48,670 bases of DNA from Poseidonocella sp. HB161398 (GCF_005870025.1 NZ_VATA01000047.1:1-48670); one strand, 5' to 3'. Shown: positions 34,203 through 43,604, numbered from the stretch's first letter. Program-made: numbers and translations. Notes: generated by a model not told the origin, from the letters alone.

Positions 34203-34361
34203 CGGGCGGACGCAGCGCCTTTTGACAGAGCGCGTCTGTCGGGCAATCTCGCCGCGGCGGAGATCATCCTGAGCGACGAGGAGGTCTCCCGGATCGATGC
34301 GCTGGCGCGCCCGGACGGACGCATCGTCTCGCCCGACGGGCTGGCGCCCGGCTGGGACTAG
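34203..34361 (+). pseudogene. Aldo/keto reductase C-terminal remnant
   Basis: The frame ending at TAG 34361 reads GNLAAAEIILSDEEVSRIDA then LARPDGRIVSPDGLAPGWD, the normal C-terminus of DkgA/DkgB-type aldo/keto reductases. Only about the last 45 residues are family-like; upstream (34146-34240) the homology fades and no start exists. It lies directly after the YibQ-like stop. Confidence 0.7.
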
Positions 34362-35429
34362 CGCGCTCCGGCAGGACGGCCCGCTCCGGCGATTGCCGGT
34401 GCGGGCGGCTGCGGCCTCCCGTCCGCCCGGCGCCGCCCGAAGCGTCCGCTCCGGCGGCAGTTCCGGCCCCTGCGCGGCAGCGTGCCTCCCCTGGCGGAAC
34501 CCCGGAATTGCGGCCTCCACAGACGAGCGATGCCCAGCCTCCTCCGGCACCCGGAGCGCGGCCAGGCGGATGGGCGGCCTGCGAGAAGGCGGTCCCGGAC
34601 CATTGCGCACCCTGGGCGTTGCTGCAGACCTCACCGGCTCCCGGGAGTCACGGCGGGAATGCGGTGGTTGAAGAACCGGCCATGACGAAGCCCGACCCTG
34701 CCCGCCGCCGCACTGCGAGGGGGAAGTCTCATCGCGAGCCATTGATGCGCCACTGGTCCGAGCACAATGGCGGACACGCAGACGCGGCGCGGGTCGCTGC
34801 CCGTCTGGCTGGACCGGGACAGGGCCCGGCTCGCGCCGAGGGCAGGCAAGCCGGGGCGTCCGCCGCACGTCTCCGAATAATGAGGATCAGCCGACGGTCC
34901 GGAGGAGTCCGGACCGGTCCGCGCCAGCGGCACCTCCTCCGGGGGCGGCTTCGGCGCCCTGACAGACGAACGCCTTCCAGAGCCTGACCGGTGGGAGCCC
35001 CCCAGCCGACGGCGTTGCGCAGGGCGGGCGCCGGGCCCGGGGTCCGGAGCCCGCCGGTCCGGAAGGGCCTCCATCCGCGCAACTCCATGCCAGCCGGCGG
35101 CAGGACGAGGCCAAGCGGGCCCTGCGCATGTCTGCAGCCGGCCACTGCCCGGCGGGACACGGCCATCACTCGCGGCACGCACATGCCTCATGGCGCAGGT
35201 GCTCCCCGGCCCGGCTGCCATTGCCGCGCCATCGGCCCGGGTGGCAAGCGTGTCGCGCCATGCGGCCGGAATGGTCTCCGGCATCCTCGAGATGGCAGGG
35301 CTGACTGGCCGGCACCCGACGTCTCCACGCTCAGCCGGGGCCGGAGCGAGTCGGGGCCGCGGAAGCCCATCGACTGATCCACATCCAGGTGCCGTCCCGC
35401 GGGGCTCCCGGCCGTCTGAACCTGGCGCC
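34362..35429. other. Long GC-rich region without a supported gene
   Basis: About 1.1 kb with open frames on both strands but no recognisable domains, no good ribosome binding sites and mixed codon composition. Short CTCCGGC-type motifs recur near 34365-34450. It looks like decayed coding or transposon DNA between the YibQ-like gene and the IS256 remnant. Confidence 0.6.
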
Positions 35430-35466
35430 CCCCTCTCGGGTATTGCAGCGCAATGCCCTGCCGGGC
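35428..35466 (+). repeat. Copy A of a palindromic motif shared with 47786-47835
   Basis: Contains CCCCCTCTCGGG, then TATTGCAGC, then GCAATGCCCTGCCGGGC. The first 12-mer and the final 17-mer are identical, in the same order and strand, to the copy inside the truncated IS3 gene at 47.8 kb. ATTGC and GCAAT form inverted arms. Confidence 0.7.
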
Positions 35467-35485
35467 CGGCAGGGCTGCGCGGCGC

Positions 35486-35737
35486 ATTCGGCACCTGCGC
35501 AGCGGCACCTGTTTTCCCGCGTTTCCCGAGGCGCGGGGCTCGGTCAAGAAGGCCCTCGCAGCGGCGATCCAGGACGCAGATGTCCATGGCGTCTCGACAC
35601 GCACCATGGACGATCCGGTCCAGGCGATGGGCGCGGGCGGCTTCTCCTGAGGCCAGATCAGCCGCCTCTGCGCGGAGACCGGCGAGCGTGCGGACACCTT
35701 CCTGAGGCGGCCGGCCGGGGGCGGATGGCCCTTCGTC
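35486..35737 (+). pseudogene. IS256-family transposase remnant with in-frame stop
   Basis: One frame reads IRHLRSGTCFPAFPEARGS, then VKKALAAAIQDADVHGVSTR, TMDDPVQAMGAGGFS, TGA (35648-35650), GQISRLCAETGERADTF and LRRPAGGGWPFV. This matches the central IS256 (mutator-type) segment known as LRKGSYFP..., QGISTRSVDDLVQAMG and SKSQVSRLC...DWPYLW. No start, catalytic DDE set or terminal repeats are found. A clearly dead fragment. Confidence 0.7.
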
Positions 35738-36542
35738 GGGGAAAGGCTCCCCCTCAGCCTTTCCTGCTCCGCCCTGGCTCGTGGAACGATGCGACCTGCC
35801 TCGAACTGCGCCAGGGCGGCCGGAAAGCAGCGGACGCGGTCGCGCTCGCGGCTTGCATCGGCACCGCCTGCCGGCAGCATCCTCCGAATGCGCCTGCCGG
35901 GCATGGCGCCCGGCGACCGGCGCCGCCGGGCCCTTCCGGAGCGGCTGCGGGACTTTCGCGGCGCGACCGGCGCCAAGGGTCCGGCCCACCCTGGAAACGA
36001 TGCTCCGGCCACCATGTCCGGAGCGGCATCGAGGCCGGGAGGAGACCCCTCAAATCCTCCGCCGAGCGGATCGCCGCGAAAGACCCCGACCGCCAGGCCG
36101 CCGAGATCCGCATCCGCGCCAGTCGCGGCTGCGCCCGGACCGACTTCGCCTGCCGCGCCTCCAAGCACCGCTTCAACGCCCCCGGCGCCGCCGAGATCCG
36201 ACCCGTGCCCCGACCTCGGCTCCGGAAAGGCGCATCACGTCCGGATACGGACCTTTGAAACACTGCCCAGAAGCGCGCAGAGCTCCGCCGGGATGCGTCC
36301 CACTGTCGGACAGGACGGGACGCGGCCGCCGCTGGCGCGGGTCGCATCCATGCGCCAGCTATCTGAGGGAAGATGTCGGCTTGCGGCAGAGGAGCGACGT
36401 CGCGGCAGTTTGGAAGTCAGGCAAGCTGGGATCGGGGGCCGGGATAGCGGATTGGACCCCGTTTCGGTCGAGGTTGCTCGGAGATCGAGGCTCCGGCGGC
36501 GGTTCCGGCCGGGCGGAGTTGCGCGAGGCGCGGGCTACCGTT
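35738..36542. other. Region without a supported gene after the IS256 remnant
   Basis: About 0.8 kb of GC-rich sequence. A plus-strand stretch around 36050-36190 reads SSAERIAAKDPDRQAAEIRI and continues to RFNAPGAAEIRPV, which looks like an old coding tail, but I cannot assign it. No intact gene. Confidence 0.5.
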
Positions 36543-36870
36543 TGGCGGCGGGGCTGTCTTCGGGACGACCCTCGCGGCACTGGCGGAACGGGTGCTCCGG
36601 AGGATGCGGCAGAGGAGAGTGCAGGGCGGCAGTCGGCGTTCTGGCGGCGGGACTGCCCTTGGGGCGGCCCTCGGGGTACTGACGGAACGTGTGCTCGGCG
36701 GGTGAGCGTGCACGGCGGCAGCCGGCGTTCTGGCGGCGGGGCTGGCCTTGGGGCGGCCCTCGGGGTACTGACGGAACGTGTGCTCGGCAGCTGAGCCTGC
36801 ACGGCGGCGGTGGGTGTTTGGCGGAGGAGTGCCCGGGGGAGACGCCCGCGGAATGTCTGGAACGCCCGGT
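36543..36870. repeat. Tandem array of about 89-bp units downstream of trpE
   Basis: Two nearly identical units start at 36619 and 36708 (GTGCAGGGCGGCAGTCGG and GTGCACGGCGGCAGCCGG) and share TTGGGGCGGCCCTCGGGG, then TACTGACGGAACGTGTGCTC; I count about six differences in 89 bp. A more diverged unit precedes (from about 36543, with a 10-bp length difference) and a partial one follows from 36797. The period is not a multiple of three. The stretch 36871-37011 between the array and trpE has no gene. Confidence 0.8.
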
Positions 36871-37011
36871 TGCAGGCTGCCGGCGGCGCGGGGGGCATTC
36901 GCCAGTGCAGCGGTCCCGGGGGAACGTCTCGAACCGGCAGTCCGCGAGGCGCGCCTGCAGGGACCTGCGCCGCGGTATGGCGCGCGCGGCCCGTGGGGGC
37001 CGCGCTAGCGG

Positions 37012-38520
37012 TCAGGAATTGCCGGTGGAGAAGCGGCCGGCCTCGGCCGCGGCCTTGCGGATGGCGGCCGACTTGTTGACCGTCTCCTGCCATTCCGCCT
37101 CGGGGTCGCTGTCATAGACGACGCCGCCGCCGGCCTGGATGTAGAGCTTGCGGTCCTTCAGCACCGCCGTGCGCAGCGCGATGCACATGTCCATGTCGCC
37201 ATTGGCGGCGAAATAGCCGACGCCGCCCGCATAGACGCCGCGCTTCTCCGGCTCGAGCTCGTCGATGATCTCCATCGCGCGGACCTTGGGCGCGCCCGAG
37301 ACCGTGCCCGCGGGCATGCCCGCCAAGAGCGCCGAGAGCGCGTCCTGGTCCTCGGCCAGCTCGCCCACCACGTTCGAGACGATGTGCATGACGTGGCTGT
37401 AGCGCTCGACGGTGAATTCCTCGGTGGGCCGCACCGTGCCGATCTTCGAGACCCGCCCGGTATCGTTGCGGCCGAGATCGAGCAGCATCAGGTGCTCGGC
37501 CAGCTCCTTCTGGTCCGACAGCAGGTCCTGCTCCAGCGCCTTGTCCTCCTCGGGCGTGGCGCCGCGCGGACGGGTGCCGGCGATCGGGCGGATCGTCACC
37601 TGGCGGCCGAAGACCCGCACGAGGATCTCGGGCGAGGCACCGACCACCTGGAAGCCGCCGAAATTGAAGAAGAACATGAAGGGCGAGGGGTTCGTCCGCC
37701 GCAGGCTGCGGTAGAGCGAGAAGGGCGGAAGCTCGAATTCCTGGGTCCAGCGCTGCGAGGGCACGACCTGGAAGATGTCGCCGGCGGTGATGTAGTCCTT
37801 CGCCTTGCGGACGGCCTCCATGTAGCCGTCCTTGGTGAAGTTCGACACCGGGTCCGCCTGGGGCAGGGCCTCGCCGAGGCCGCGGGTCTCGGTCACCGCC
37901 TGGCGGTCGAGATCGCGCAGCGCGTCGGAGACGCGTTCGGCGGCCTGGGCATAGGCGGCGCGCGCCGAGAGGCCGGATCCGGCCCAGGCGGGGGCGACGA
38001 GGATCACCTCGCCCTTCACGCCGTCGAGCACCGCGACCACCGAGGGCCGCATCAGACGCGCATCCGGCAGGCCGAGCGGGTCCGGGTTGGCGTCCGGCAG
38101 GCGCTCCACCAGGCGGATCATGTCATAGCCGAGATAGCCGAAGAGCCCGGCGGAGGCCGCGGGCAGATCCTCGGGCATGTCGACCCGGGTCTCGGCGATC
38201 AGCGCGCGCAGCGACTCCAGCGCCGGGCGGCCGTCCTCGACCCAGGCGGTGTCGTCGAAGCGCGCCTCGCGGTTGATACGCGCCTGCTGGCCGCGGCATT
38301 CCCAGATCAGATCCGGCTTCATCCCGATCATGGAATAGCGTCCGCGGATCTCTCCGCCGGTCACGGATTCCAGCATGAAGCTGTCGCGCCCCGCCTGGGA
38401 GAGCTTCAGCATCAGCGAGACGGGCGTGTCGAGATCGGCGGCCAGCCGGGCATAGACCAGCTGAGAGCGCCCGGCCTCGTAGCCCGCGCGGAAGGTTTCG
38501 AAATCGGGAGTGATCTGCAT
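37012..38520 (-). CDS. trpE: Anthranilate synthase component I
   Basis: A 502-residue chorismate-using subunit that forms anthranilate with TrpG. The C-terminal chorismate-binding region contains IPIAGTRPRGATPEED (written in the gene as IRPIAGTRPRG), HLMLLDLGRNDTGRVS and VSGAPKVRAMEIIDELEP with GGVGYFAANGDMDMCIALRT. The N-terminal region has LLESVTGGEIRGRYS-like allosteric sequence. It starts 9 bp after the ppiD stop, so there is no room for an attenuator; it is probably co-transcribed with ppiD. Confidence 0.97.
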   Translation of the reverse strand: MQITPDFETFRAGYEAGRSQLVYARLAADLDTPVSLMLKLSQAGRDSFMLESVTGGEIRGRYSMIGMKPDLIWECRGQQARINREARFDDTAWVEDGRPALESLRALIAETRVDMPEDLPAASAGLFGYLGYDMIRLVERLPDANPDPLGLPDARLMRPSVVAVLDGVKGEVILVAPAWAGSGLSARAAYAQAAERVSDALRDLDRQAVTETRGLGEALPQADPVSNFTKDGYMEAVRKAKDYITAGDIFQVVPSQRWTQEFELPPFSLYRSLRRTNPSPFMFFFNFGGFQVVGASPEILVRVFGRQVTIRPIAGTRPRGATPEEDKALEQDLLSDQKELAEHLMLLDLGRNDTGRVSKIGTVRPTEEFTVERYSHVMHIVSNVVGELAEDQDALSALLAGMPAGTVSGAPKVRAMEIIDELEPEKRGVYAGGVGYFAANGDMDMCIALRTAVLKDRKLYIQAGGGVVYDSDPEAEWQETVNKSAAIRKAAAEAGRFSTGNS

Positions 38521-38529
38521 CTGTCGGCC

Positions 38530-40410
38530 TTACTGCAGGGCGCTATGCACCGCGTTCAGCGCGGTCTGGTTGAGGTCGAGCCCGGCCTCCTGGGTGACGG
38601 TCTGGCTCAGCTCGCCGAGGATGTCGTCGGCCAGGGCCAGCCCCGTGTCGCGGTTCAGCCGTGCCAGCGCGGCGCGGGCCTGGTCGCTGTCCATGTCGAA
38701 CGGCGTGACGCTGTCGACGCGCACCAGCCAGGCGCCGTCCTCGCCCGCGACAACGGCGCTTTCGCCCGCGCCGAGATCGTAGAGCTTGTCCAGCACCGGG
38801 CGCGGCAGCTCGTAGGAGGGGGACTGGCGGATCAGGCCGGTCTTGACCTGCGGCGCCAGGCCGAGCTGGGCGAAGTCCTCGCCCGCATCGGCGCGGTCCT
38901 TCAGGCCGGTGCCGAGCGCTTCCAGCGCCTCGACGCGCTTGGCTTCGGCGGCGCCGGCGGTTGCGTCGTCGCGCACCGCGTCGAGCGGCTGCAGCTCGGA
39001 GGGCTTCGAGGCGTCGAGGCGCAGCGCGAAGAGCAGGCCGCTATCGGTCAGGGCGATCTCGGGGAAGTCGCCATCCGCGACCGCAGCCGCGGCATTGAGG
39101 AATTCCGGCTGCGCGGCGGGATCGGCCTCGGGCAGGGAGGCGCCGTCCCAGGTGATGGTGCCGATCTGCATCGGGCTGTCCGCGGCCAGCTCCTCGAGCG
39201 TGGCGCCGGCGGCGAGCTGGTCGTCGAGCGGCTCCATCTCCTGCTGGACCAGCGACTTGGCCTTCTCCAGCGCCAGTTCGCGGCGCAGCGTCGGCAGCGC
39301 GTCCTCGTAGCTGGTGGTCTGGGCCGAGAGGATGGCGTTGACGCGGAAGAGCGCCGGGCCGACGGCCGAGGCGACCGGGCCCGCGATGCCGGTATCCTCG
39401 ATCCCGAAGACGGCATCGGCGGCATCGGCGGTCAGCGCCGAGCGGGCGATCGTGCCCAGATCGACATCGGCCTCGGCCAGGCCGCGCTCGTCGAGCAGCG
39501 CGTCGAACGTGGTCTCGCCCGCCTCGATCGCGTCCTTGGCGGCCTGGGCCGCTTCCATGTCGGCAAAGCCCAGCCGGTCGACCATGCGGCGCTCGGGGCG
39601 CTGGAACTCGGCGGCGCGGGCCTCGTAGCCGGCGCGCAGCTCGTCCTCGGACAGGTCGACCTGGTCGAGCATCATGTCGGGCGAGAGCCAGGCATAGGTG
39701 ATGTCCTTGCGCTCGGGCAGGGTGAAGCGGTCGGGATGGGCGTCGTACCAGGCCTGCACCTCTTCGTCGCTCGGCGCTTCGGGCGCGGCGGTCAGCAGGC
39801 TGTCGGGGATCGGCGCCCAGGTCACGGCGCGCGCCTCGCCGAGGAAGTTCAGCAGCGTGGTGCCATAGGCCTGCGGCGGGGTCAGCCCGTTCAGCAGCGC
39901 GCGCTGCAGCAGGTCGGCCGAGGCCTCCTGGCGGACGCTGTCCTCGAAGCCCGCGATGGTGCGGCCCGAGCGCTTGAGGATGTCGCGATAGGCCTCGGGG
40001 TCGAAATTGCCGTCCATGCCCTGGAAGGCGGGCACGGCGGAGATGCGGCGCGCGACCTCGTCATCGCCGACCGACAGCCCGGCCCGGCGCGCGGCCTCCT
40101 GCAGCGCGGCGGTGGCGACGGCCTGCTGCAGCACGATCGTGGCAAGGCCCGACTGCTGCGCCTGGTCGAAGGTCATGGTCTGGCCGGTCTGCTGCGAGAC
40201 CTGGTCCATCCGCTGGCGCAGGAGCCCGTGATACGTCGCGGCGTCGATCTGCGTCTCGCCGACGCTGCCGACCGAGCGGACCTGGGTGTTGAAGCCGGTG
40301 ACGCCGTAGCCGCCGAGGCCGAGAAGCAGCACGCCAAGGAGCGCGATGACCAGGAAGTTCGACAGGTGCTTCTTGCCCTTGGGTTTCTCGGACGTCTCGT
40401 GCTTGGCCAT
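38530..40410 (-). CDS. PpiD-like periplasmic chaperone / peptidyl-prolyl isomerase
   Basis: A 626-residue inner-membrane-anchored folding factor. One membrane helix (about 18-40, FLVIALLGVLLLGLGGYGV) follows a Lys-rich cytoplasmic tail. A SurA_N-like chaperone region lies at about 45-180, with a parvulin-like middle region at about 235-365 and further helical repeats. The length and layout match PpiD of alphaproteobacteria. It helps outer-membrane proteins and lipoproteins leave the Sec channel. It is upstream of trpE on the same strand. Confidence 0.9.
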   Translation of the reverse strand: MAKHETSEKPKGKKHLSNFLVIALLGVLLLGLGGYGVTGFNTQVRSVGSVGETQIDAATYHGLLRQRMDQVSQQTGQTMTFDQAQQSGLATIVLQQAVATAALQEAARRAGLSVGDDEVARRISAVPAFQGMDGNFDPEAYRDILKRSGRTIAGFEDSVRQEASADLLQRALLNGLTPPQAYGTTLLNFLGEARAVTWAPIPDSLLTAAPEAPSDEEVQAWYDAHPDRFTLPERKDITYAWLSPDMMLDQVDLSEDELRAGYEARAAEFQRPERRMVDRLGFADMEAAQAAKDAIEAGETTFDALLDERGLAEADVDLGTIARSALTADAADAVFGIEDTGIAGPVASAVGPALFRVNAILSAQTTSYEDALPTLRRELALEKAKSLVQQEMEPLDDQLAAGATLEELAADSPMQIGTITWDGASLPEADPAAQPEFLNAAAAVADGDFPEIALTDSGLLFALRLDASKPSELQPLDAVRDDATAGAAEAKRVEALEALGTGLKDRADAGEDFAQLGLAPQVKTGLIRQSPSYELPRPVLDKLYDLGAGESAVVAGEDGAWLVRVDSVTPFDMDSDQARAALARLNRDTGLALADDILGELSQTVTQEAGLDLNQTALNAVHSALQ

Positions 40411-40461
40411 GCTAGGCTCCCCGGGGATGGACCATCAGTGGCCGAGGGTCTAGCCGGATGC

Positions 40462-41655
40462 CTAGGTGGTCGCAAGCGGGAAGGGCAGACCCGCCAGGCG
40501 CCGCGCGAGCTCGCCGATCCCGTCCCTGTCGATATTGGCGAAGGCAATGCGCAGCTCGCGGTCGCCGCGGGCGCGGCCTGCCGGGCCGAAGAAGGTTCCG
40601 GGCAGCGCCAGCACCCCCGCCTCGGGGACCATCGCGCGGCACAGATCGGCCGCGCCCATGTCGAAGGGATGCTCGATATAGGCGAAATAGGCGCCGGTCC
40701 CGCGCAGCCGCCAGCCGGGCAGCCCGGCCATCGCCGCCTCGAGCGCGGCGCGGCGGGCGAGGATCTCCTGCCGCTCGCCGGCAAGCCAGGCATCGAGGTT
40801 CTCCAGCCCCCAGAGCGCGCCGATCTGCCCCGGCTGCGACACGCAGATCACCATCGTGTCGAGGAACTTCTCGATCTCGGAGATGTGACCGGGCGCGGCC
40901 GTGATGGCGCCGACGCGGTGGCCGGTCAGCCGGTAGGCCTTGGAGAAGGAATAGAGCTGGATGACCGTGTCGTCCCAGTCGGGATCGGCCAGCAGCTCGT
41001 GCGGGCGGCCGTCGCCGGCCATGAAATCGCGGTAGGTCTCGTCGACGATCAGCGCCAGGCCGCGGGCGCGGCAGAGGTCGCGGAAGGCGGCGATCAGCGC
41101 GGGCGGGTACTCGACCCCGCCGGGATTGTTCGGGCTGACCAGCACGATGGCGCGGGTGCGCGGTCCGATCAGCGCGGCGGCGGCCTCAGGGTCCGGCAGC
41201 AGGTCGTCGCCGGTCTCCAGCGGACGGGTGACGATCCCGGCCATGTCGAGCCACATCGCGTGGTTGAAGTACCAGGGGCAGGGCAGGATCACCTCGTCGC
41301 CGGGCGAGGCGAGCGAGGCGATGGTGGCGCAGAAGGCCATGTTGCAGCCCGCGGTGATGGCGATGTTCGCCGCCCCCACCTCGGCCCCGTAGATCCGCGA
41401 GACCCGTGCGGCCAGCGCCTCGCGCAGCGCGTCATTGCCGAGAACCGGCCCGTAGAGATGCGCCTCGGTCCGCGTGAGGATCGCCTCGGCCATCGCCTGG
41501 CGCAGCCCCTCGGGCGGGGCGGCGACCGGGGCGGCCTGGCTGACATTGATGAGCGGGCGGTCGGCGGGGAAGGTCAGGCCCTTCACCCAGGCGCGGGACT
41601 CGACGATCGGCGAGGCGGTGCAGTTGTGCAGCGCCGGAGCGAGGGGCAGGGGCAT
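40462..41655 (-). CDS. Class I/II aminotransferase (PLP-dependent)
   Basis: A 397-residue fold-type I aminotransferase. The PLP Lys is in YSFSKAYRLTGHRVG. Other motifs are AHLYGPVLGNDALREALA, TAGCNMAFCATI, VLVSPNNPGG and the Asp/Tyr pair in LIVDETYRDF. The closing Arg lies in RELRIAFANID. The substrate is not predictable from sequence. It is followed 5 bp later in genome order by the xanthine phosphoribosyltransferase gene, which is upstream on the same strand. Confidence 0.92.
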   Translation of the reverse strand: MPLPLAPALHNCTASPIVESRAWVKGLTFPADRPLINVSQAAPVAAPPEGLRQAMAEAILTRTEAHLYGPVLGNDALREALAARVSRIYGAEVGAANIAITAGCNMAFCATIASLASPGDEVILPCPWYFNHAMWLDMAGIVTRPLETGDDLLPDPEAAAALIGPRTRAIVLVSPNNPGGVEYPPALIAAFRDLCRARGLALIVDETYRDFMAGDGRPHELLADPDWDDTVIQLYSFSKAYRLTGHRVGAITAAPGHISEIEKFLDTMVICVSQPGQIGALWGLENLDAWLAGERQEILARRAALEAAMAGLPGWRLRGTGAYFAYIEHPFDMGAADLCRAMVPEAGVLALPGTFFGPAGRARGDRELRIAFANIDRDGIGELARRLAGLPFPLATT

Positions 41656-41660
41656 TGGGG

Positions 41661-42158
41661 CTACTTCCGGTAGGGCTCGACGTATTGCAGCGCCATGTCC
41701 CAGGGGAAGAAGATCCAGGTGTCCTGGCTGACCTCGGTGATGTAGGTATCGACCTGCGGCTTGCCCTTGGGCTTGGCATAGACGGTGGCGAAATGCGCCT
41801 TGGGGTACATGCCCCGAATCAGCTCCAGCGTCTTGCCGGAATCGACCAGGTCGTCGACGATCAGGATGCCGGTTCCGTCGCCCATCAGCTCTGCATCGGG
41901 CGCCTTCAGCACCACCGCATCGGCCTGGCTCTGGTTGTCGTAGGACTTCACCGAGATCGTGTCGACGGTGCGGATGTCGAGCTCGCGCGAGACGATCATC
42001 GCGGGCGCCATGCCGCCGCGGGTCACCGCGACCACGGCCTTCCAGGCGCCGCCATCGGGACCCTGCCCGTCGAGCCGCCAGGCCAGGGCGCGGCTGTCGC
42101 GGTGGATCTGGTCCCAGCTGATGTGGAACCCCTTCTCATGGGGCAGGCGGTCGGTCAT
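41661..42158 (-). CDS. gpt: Xanthine(-guanine) phosphoribosyltransferase
   Basis: A 165-residue type I phosphoribosyltransferase of purine salvage. The PRPP-binding motif is [16 protein letters not shown], and the pyrophosphate loop is [15 protein letters not shown]. The size and the C-terminal [12 protein letters not shown] segment, which contacts the base, fit Gpt. It is immediately upstream of the aminotransferase gene (5 bp). Confidence 0.93.
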   Translation of the reverse strand: MTDRLPHEKGFHISWDQIHRDSRALAWRLDGQGPDGGAWKAVVAVTRGGMAPAMIVSRELDIRTVDTISVKSYDNQSQADAVVLKAPDAELMGDGTGILIVDDLVDSGKTLELIRGMYPKAHFATVYAKPKGKPQVDTYITEVSQDTWIFFPWDMALQYVEPYRK

Positions 42159-42189
42159 GGCGGTCCCTTTCCTGGTGTCTTCCTGGAGG

Positions 42190-42804
42190 TCAGCTCAGCG
42201 CGAGTTTCAGGCCGAACCCGGCGAGAAGCGTGCCGAAGACGCGCTCCACCCGGGTCTTGAGCCGGATGTAGATGGCTCTTGCGCGCGGCAGGGAGAAGAT
42301 CCGCGCGACGAGCAGGTTGCTCGCCAGTTCGTTCATGCCCACGATGGCAAGGATCAGCGCCAGGCCGGACAGCGGCGTCTCCGGCGGCACCAGCGTCACG
42401 AAGACGGCGCCGAAGAAGATCGCGGGCTTGGGATTGGTCAGCTGCAGCACCAGGCCGAAGCGGATGGCGCGCGGCACCGACATGCCCGCGGCGGTGCCGC
42501 CGGTGGCCAGCGGCGCCGAGGCATGGCGGAAGGTCATGAAGCCGACATAGACGAGGAAGGCCGCGCCGATCAGCTTCATCGCGACGAAGAGGCCGGGCAG
42601 CACCTGGAAGAGCACCGACAGGCCCAGCAGCGCCGCGGCCGCCCAGATGACCGCGCCGATCATGACGCCCGCGGCATAGGCGGCGGCCGTGCGCATGCCC
42701 TGCGACGCCGCCAGGCGCACGGTCATCAGCACCGCCGGCCCCGGAGAGATCGCGGCGGCCAGATGGGTCAGGAAGACCGGCAGGAGCACGGCCGCGGGGA
42801 TCAC
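42190..42804 (-). CDS. LysE/RhtB-family amino-acid exporter
   Basis: About 204 residues and six predicted membrane helices. The N-terminal [18 protein letters not shown] is the LysE family signature, followed by [14 protein letters not shown] and [14 protein letters not shown]. The GTG at 42804 overlaps the fabI stop (GTGA), so the start is set by coupling. The exported substrate is not predictable. Confidence 0.88.
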   Translation of the reverse strand: MIPAAVLLPVFLTHLAAAISPGPAVLMTVRLAASQGMRTAAAYAAGVMIGAVIWAAAALLGLSVLFQVLPGLFVAMKLIGAAFLVYVGFMTFRHASAPLATGGTAAGMSVPRAIRFGLVLQLTNPKPAIFFGAVFVTLVPPETPLSGLALILAIVGMNELASNLLVARIFSLPRARAIYIRLKTRVERVFGTLLAGFGLKLALS

Positions 42805-43604
42805 TTGGCGATGTCCGGCGCGTCGACGGCCTTCATGCCGACGACATGGTAGCCCGCATCGACATGGTGGATCTCGCCGGTCACGGCGCGGCCCATGTCG
42901 GACAGCAGGTAGAGCGCGGACTGGCCGACCTCCTCCTGGGTGACGGTGCGGCGCAGCGGGGCGTTGTACTCGTTCCACTTCAGGATGTAGCGGAAATCGC
43001 CGATGCCCGAGGCCGCGAGCGTCTTGATCGTGCCCGCCGAGATGGCGTTGACGCGGATGCCGCTCTTGCCCAGATCCTCGGCGAGGTAGCGCACCGAGGC
43101 CTCCAGCGCCGCCTTGGCGATGCCCATCACGTTGTAGTGCGGCATGACCTTCTCGGCACCGTAATAGGTCAGCGTCAGGCAGGAGCCGCCCTCGGTCATC
43201 AGCTTGTCGGCGCGCCGGCAGACCGAGGTGAAGGAATAGACCGAGATGTCCATCGAGGTGCGGAAGTTGTCGCGGCTGGTGTCGACATAGCGGCCGCGCA
43301 GCTCGTTCTTGTCGGAAAACCCGATCGCGTGGACGAGGAAGTCGAGCTTGCCCCAGCGCTCCTCGAGTGCGGCGAAGAGCGCGTCGATCGAGTCCTCGTC
43401 GGCGACATCGCATTCATAGACCGCGTCCGAGCCGATGCTCTGGGCCAGGGGGATGACCCGCTTCTTCAGCGCTTCCCCTTGGTACGAAAAGGCAATTTCC
43501 GCCCCGGCATCGGCGCATGCCTTGGCAATGCCCCATGCGATCGACTTGTCGTTGGCGACCCCCATGATGAGGCCACGCTTGCCGGCCATGAGCTGTGTTG
43601 ACAT
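42801..43604 (-). CDS. fabI: Enoyl-[acyl-carrier-protein] reductase (NADH)
   Basis: A 267-residue short-chain reductase of type II fatty acid synthesis. Motifs are GVANDKSIAWGIAKA for NADH binding, VHAIGFSDKNELRGRYVDTS, and the catalytic Tyr-x6-Lys in YNVMGIAKAALEA with the preceding TYYGAEKVMPHY. The target region of triclosan and isoniazid-type inhibitors is this pocket. The C-terminus reads [17 protein letters not shown]. It is divergent from pdxH across 126 bp. Confidence 0.96.
   Translation of the reverse strand: MSTQLMAGKRGLIMGVANDKSIAWGIAKACADAGAEIAFSYQGEALKKRVIPLAQSIGSDAVYECDVADEDSIDALFAALEERWGKLDFLVHAIGFSDKNELRGRYVDTSRDNFRTSMDISVYSFTSVCRRADKLMTEGGSCLTLTYYGAEKVMPHYNVMGIAKAALEASVRYLAEDLGKSGIRVNAISAGTIKTLAASGIGDFRYILKWNEYNAPLRRTVTQEEVGQSALYLLSDMGRAVTGEIHHVDAGYHVVGMKAVDAPDIAK

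Noticed and set aside
36050-36190. Recombinase- or transposase-like tail in the decayed trpE-yibQ zone
   Set aside because: The translated stretch looks like an old C-terminus but I could not match it to a specific family with confidence.
38521-38529. Tryptophan attenuator or leader peptide before trpE
   Set aside because: Only 9 bp separate the ppiD stop from trpE, so there is no room for one.
37384-41673. Plus-strand frame of 1429 codons opposite trpE, ppiD and the aminotransferase
   Set aside because: It crosses three well-supported minus-strand genes and has no family likeness.
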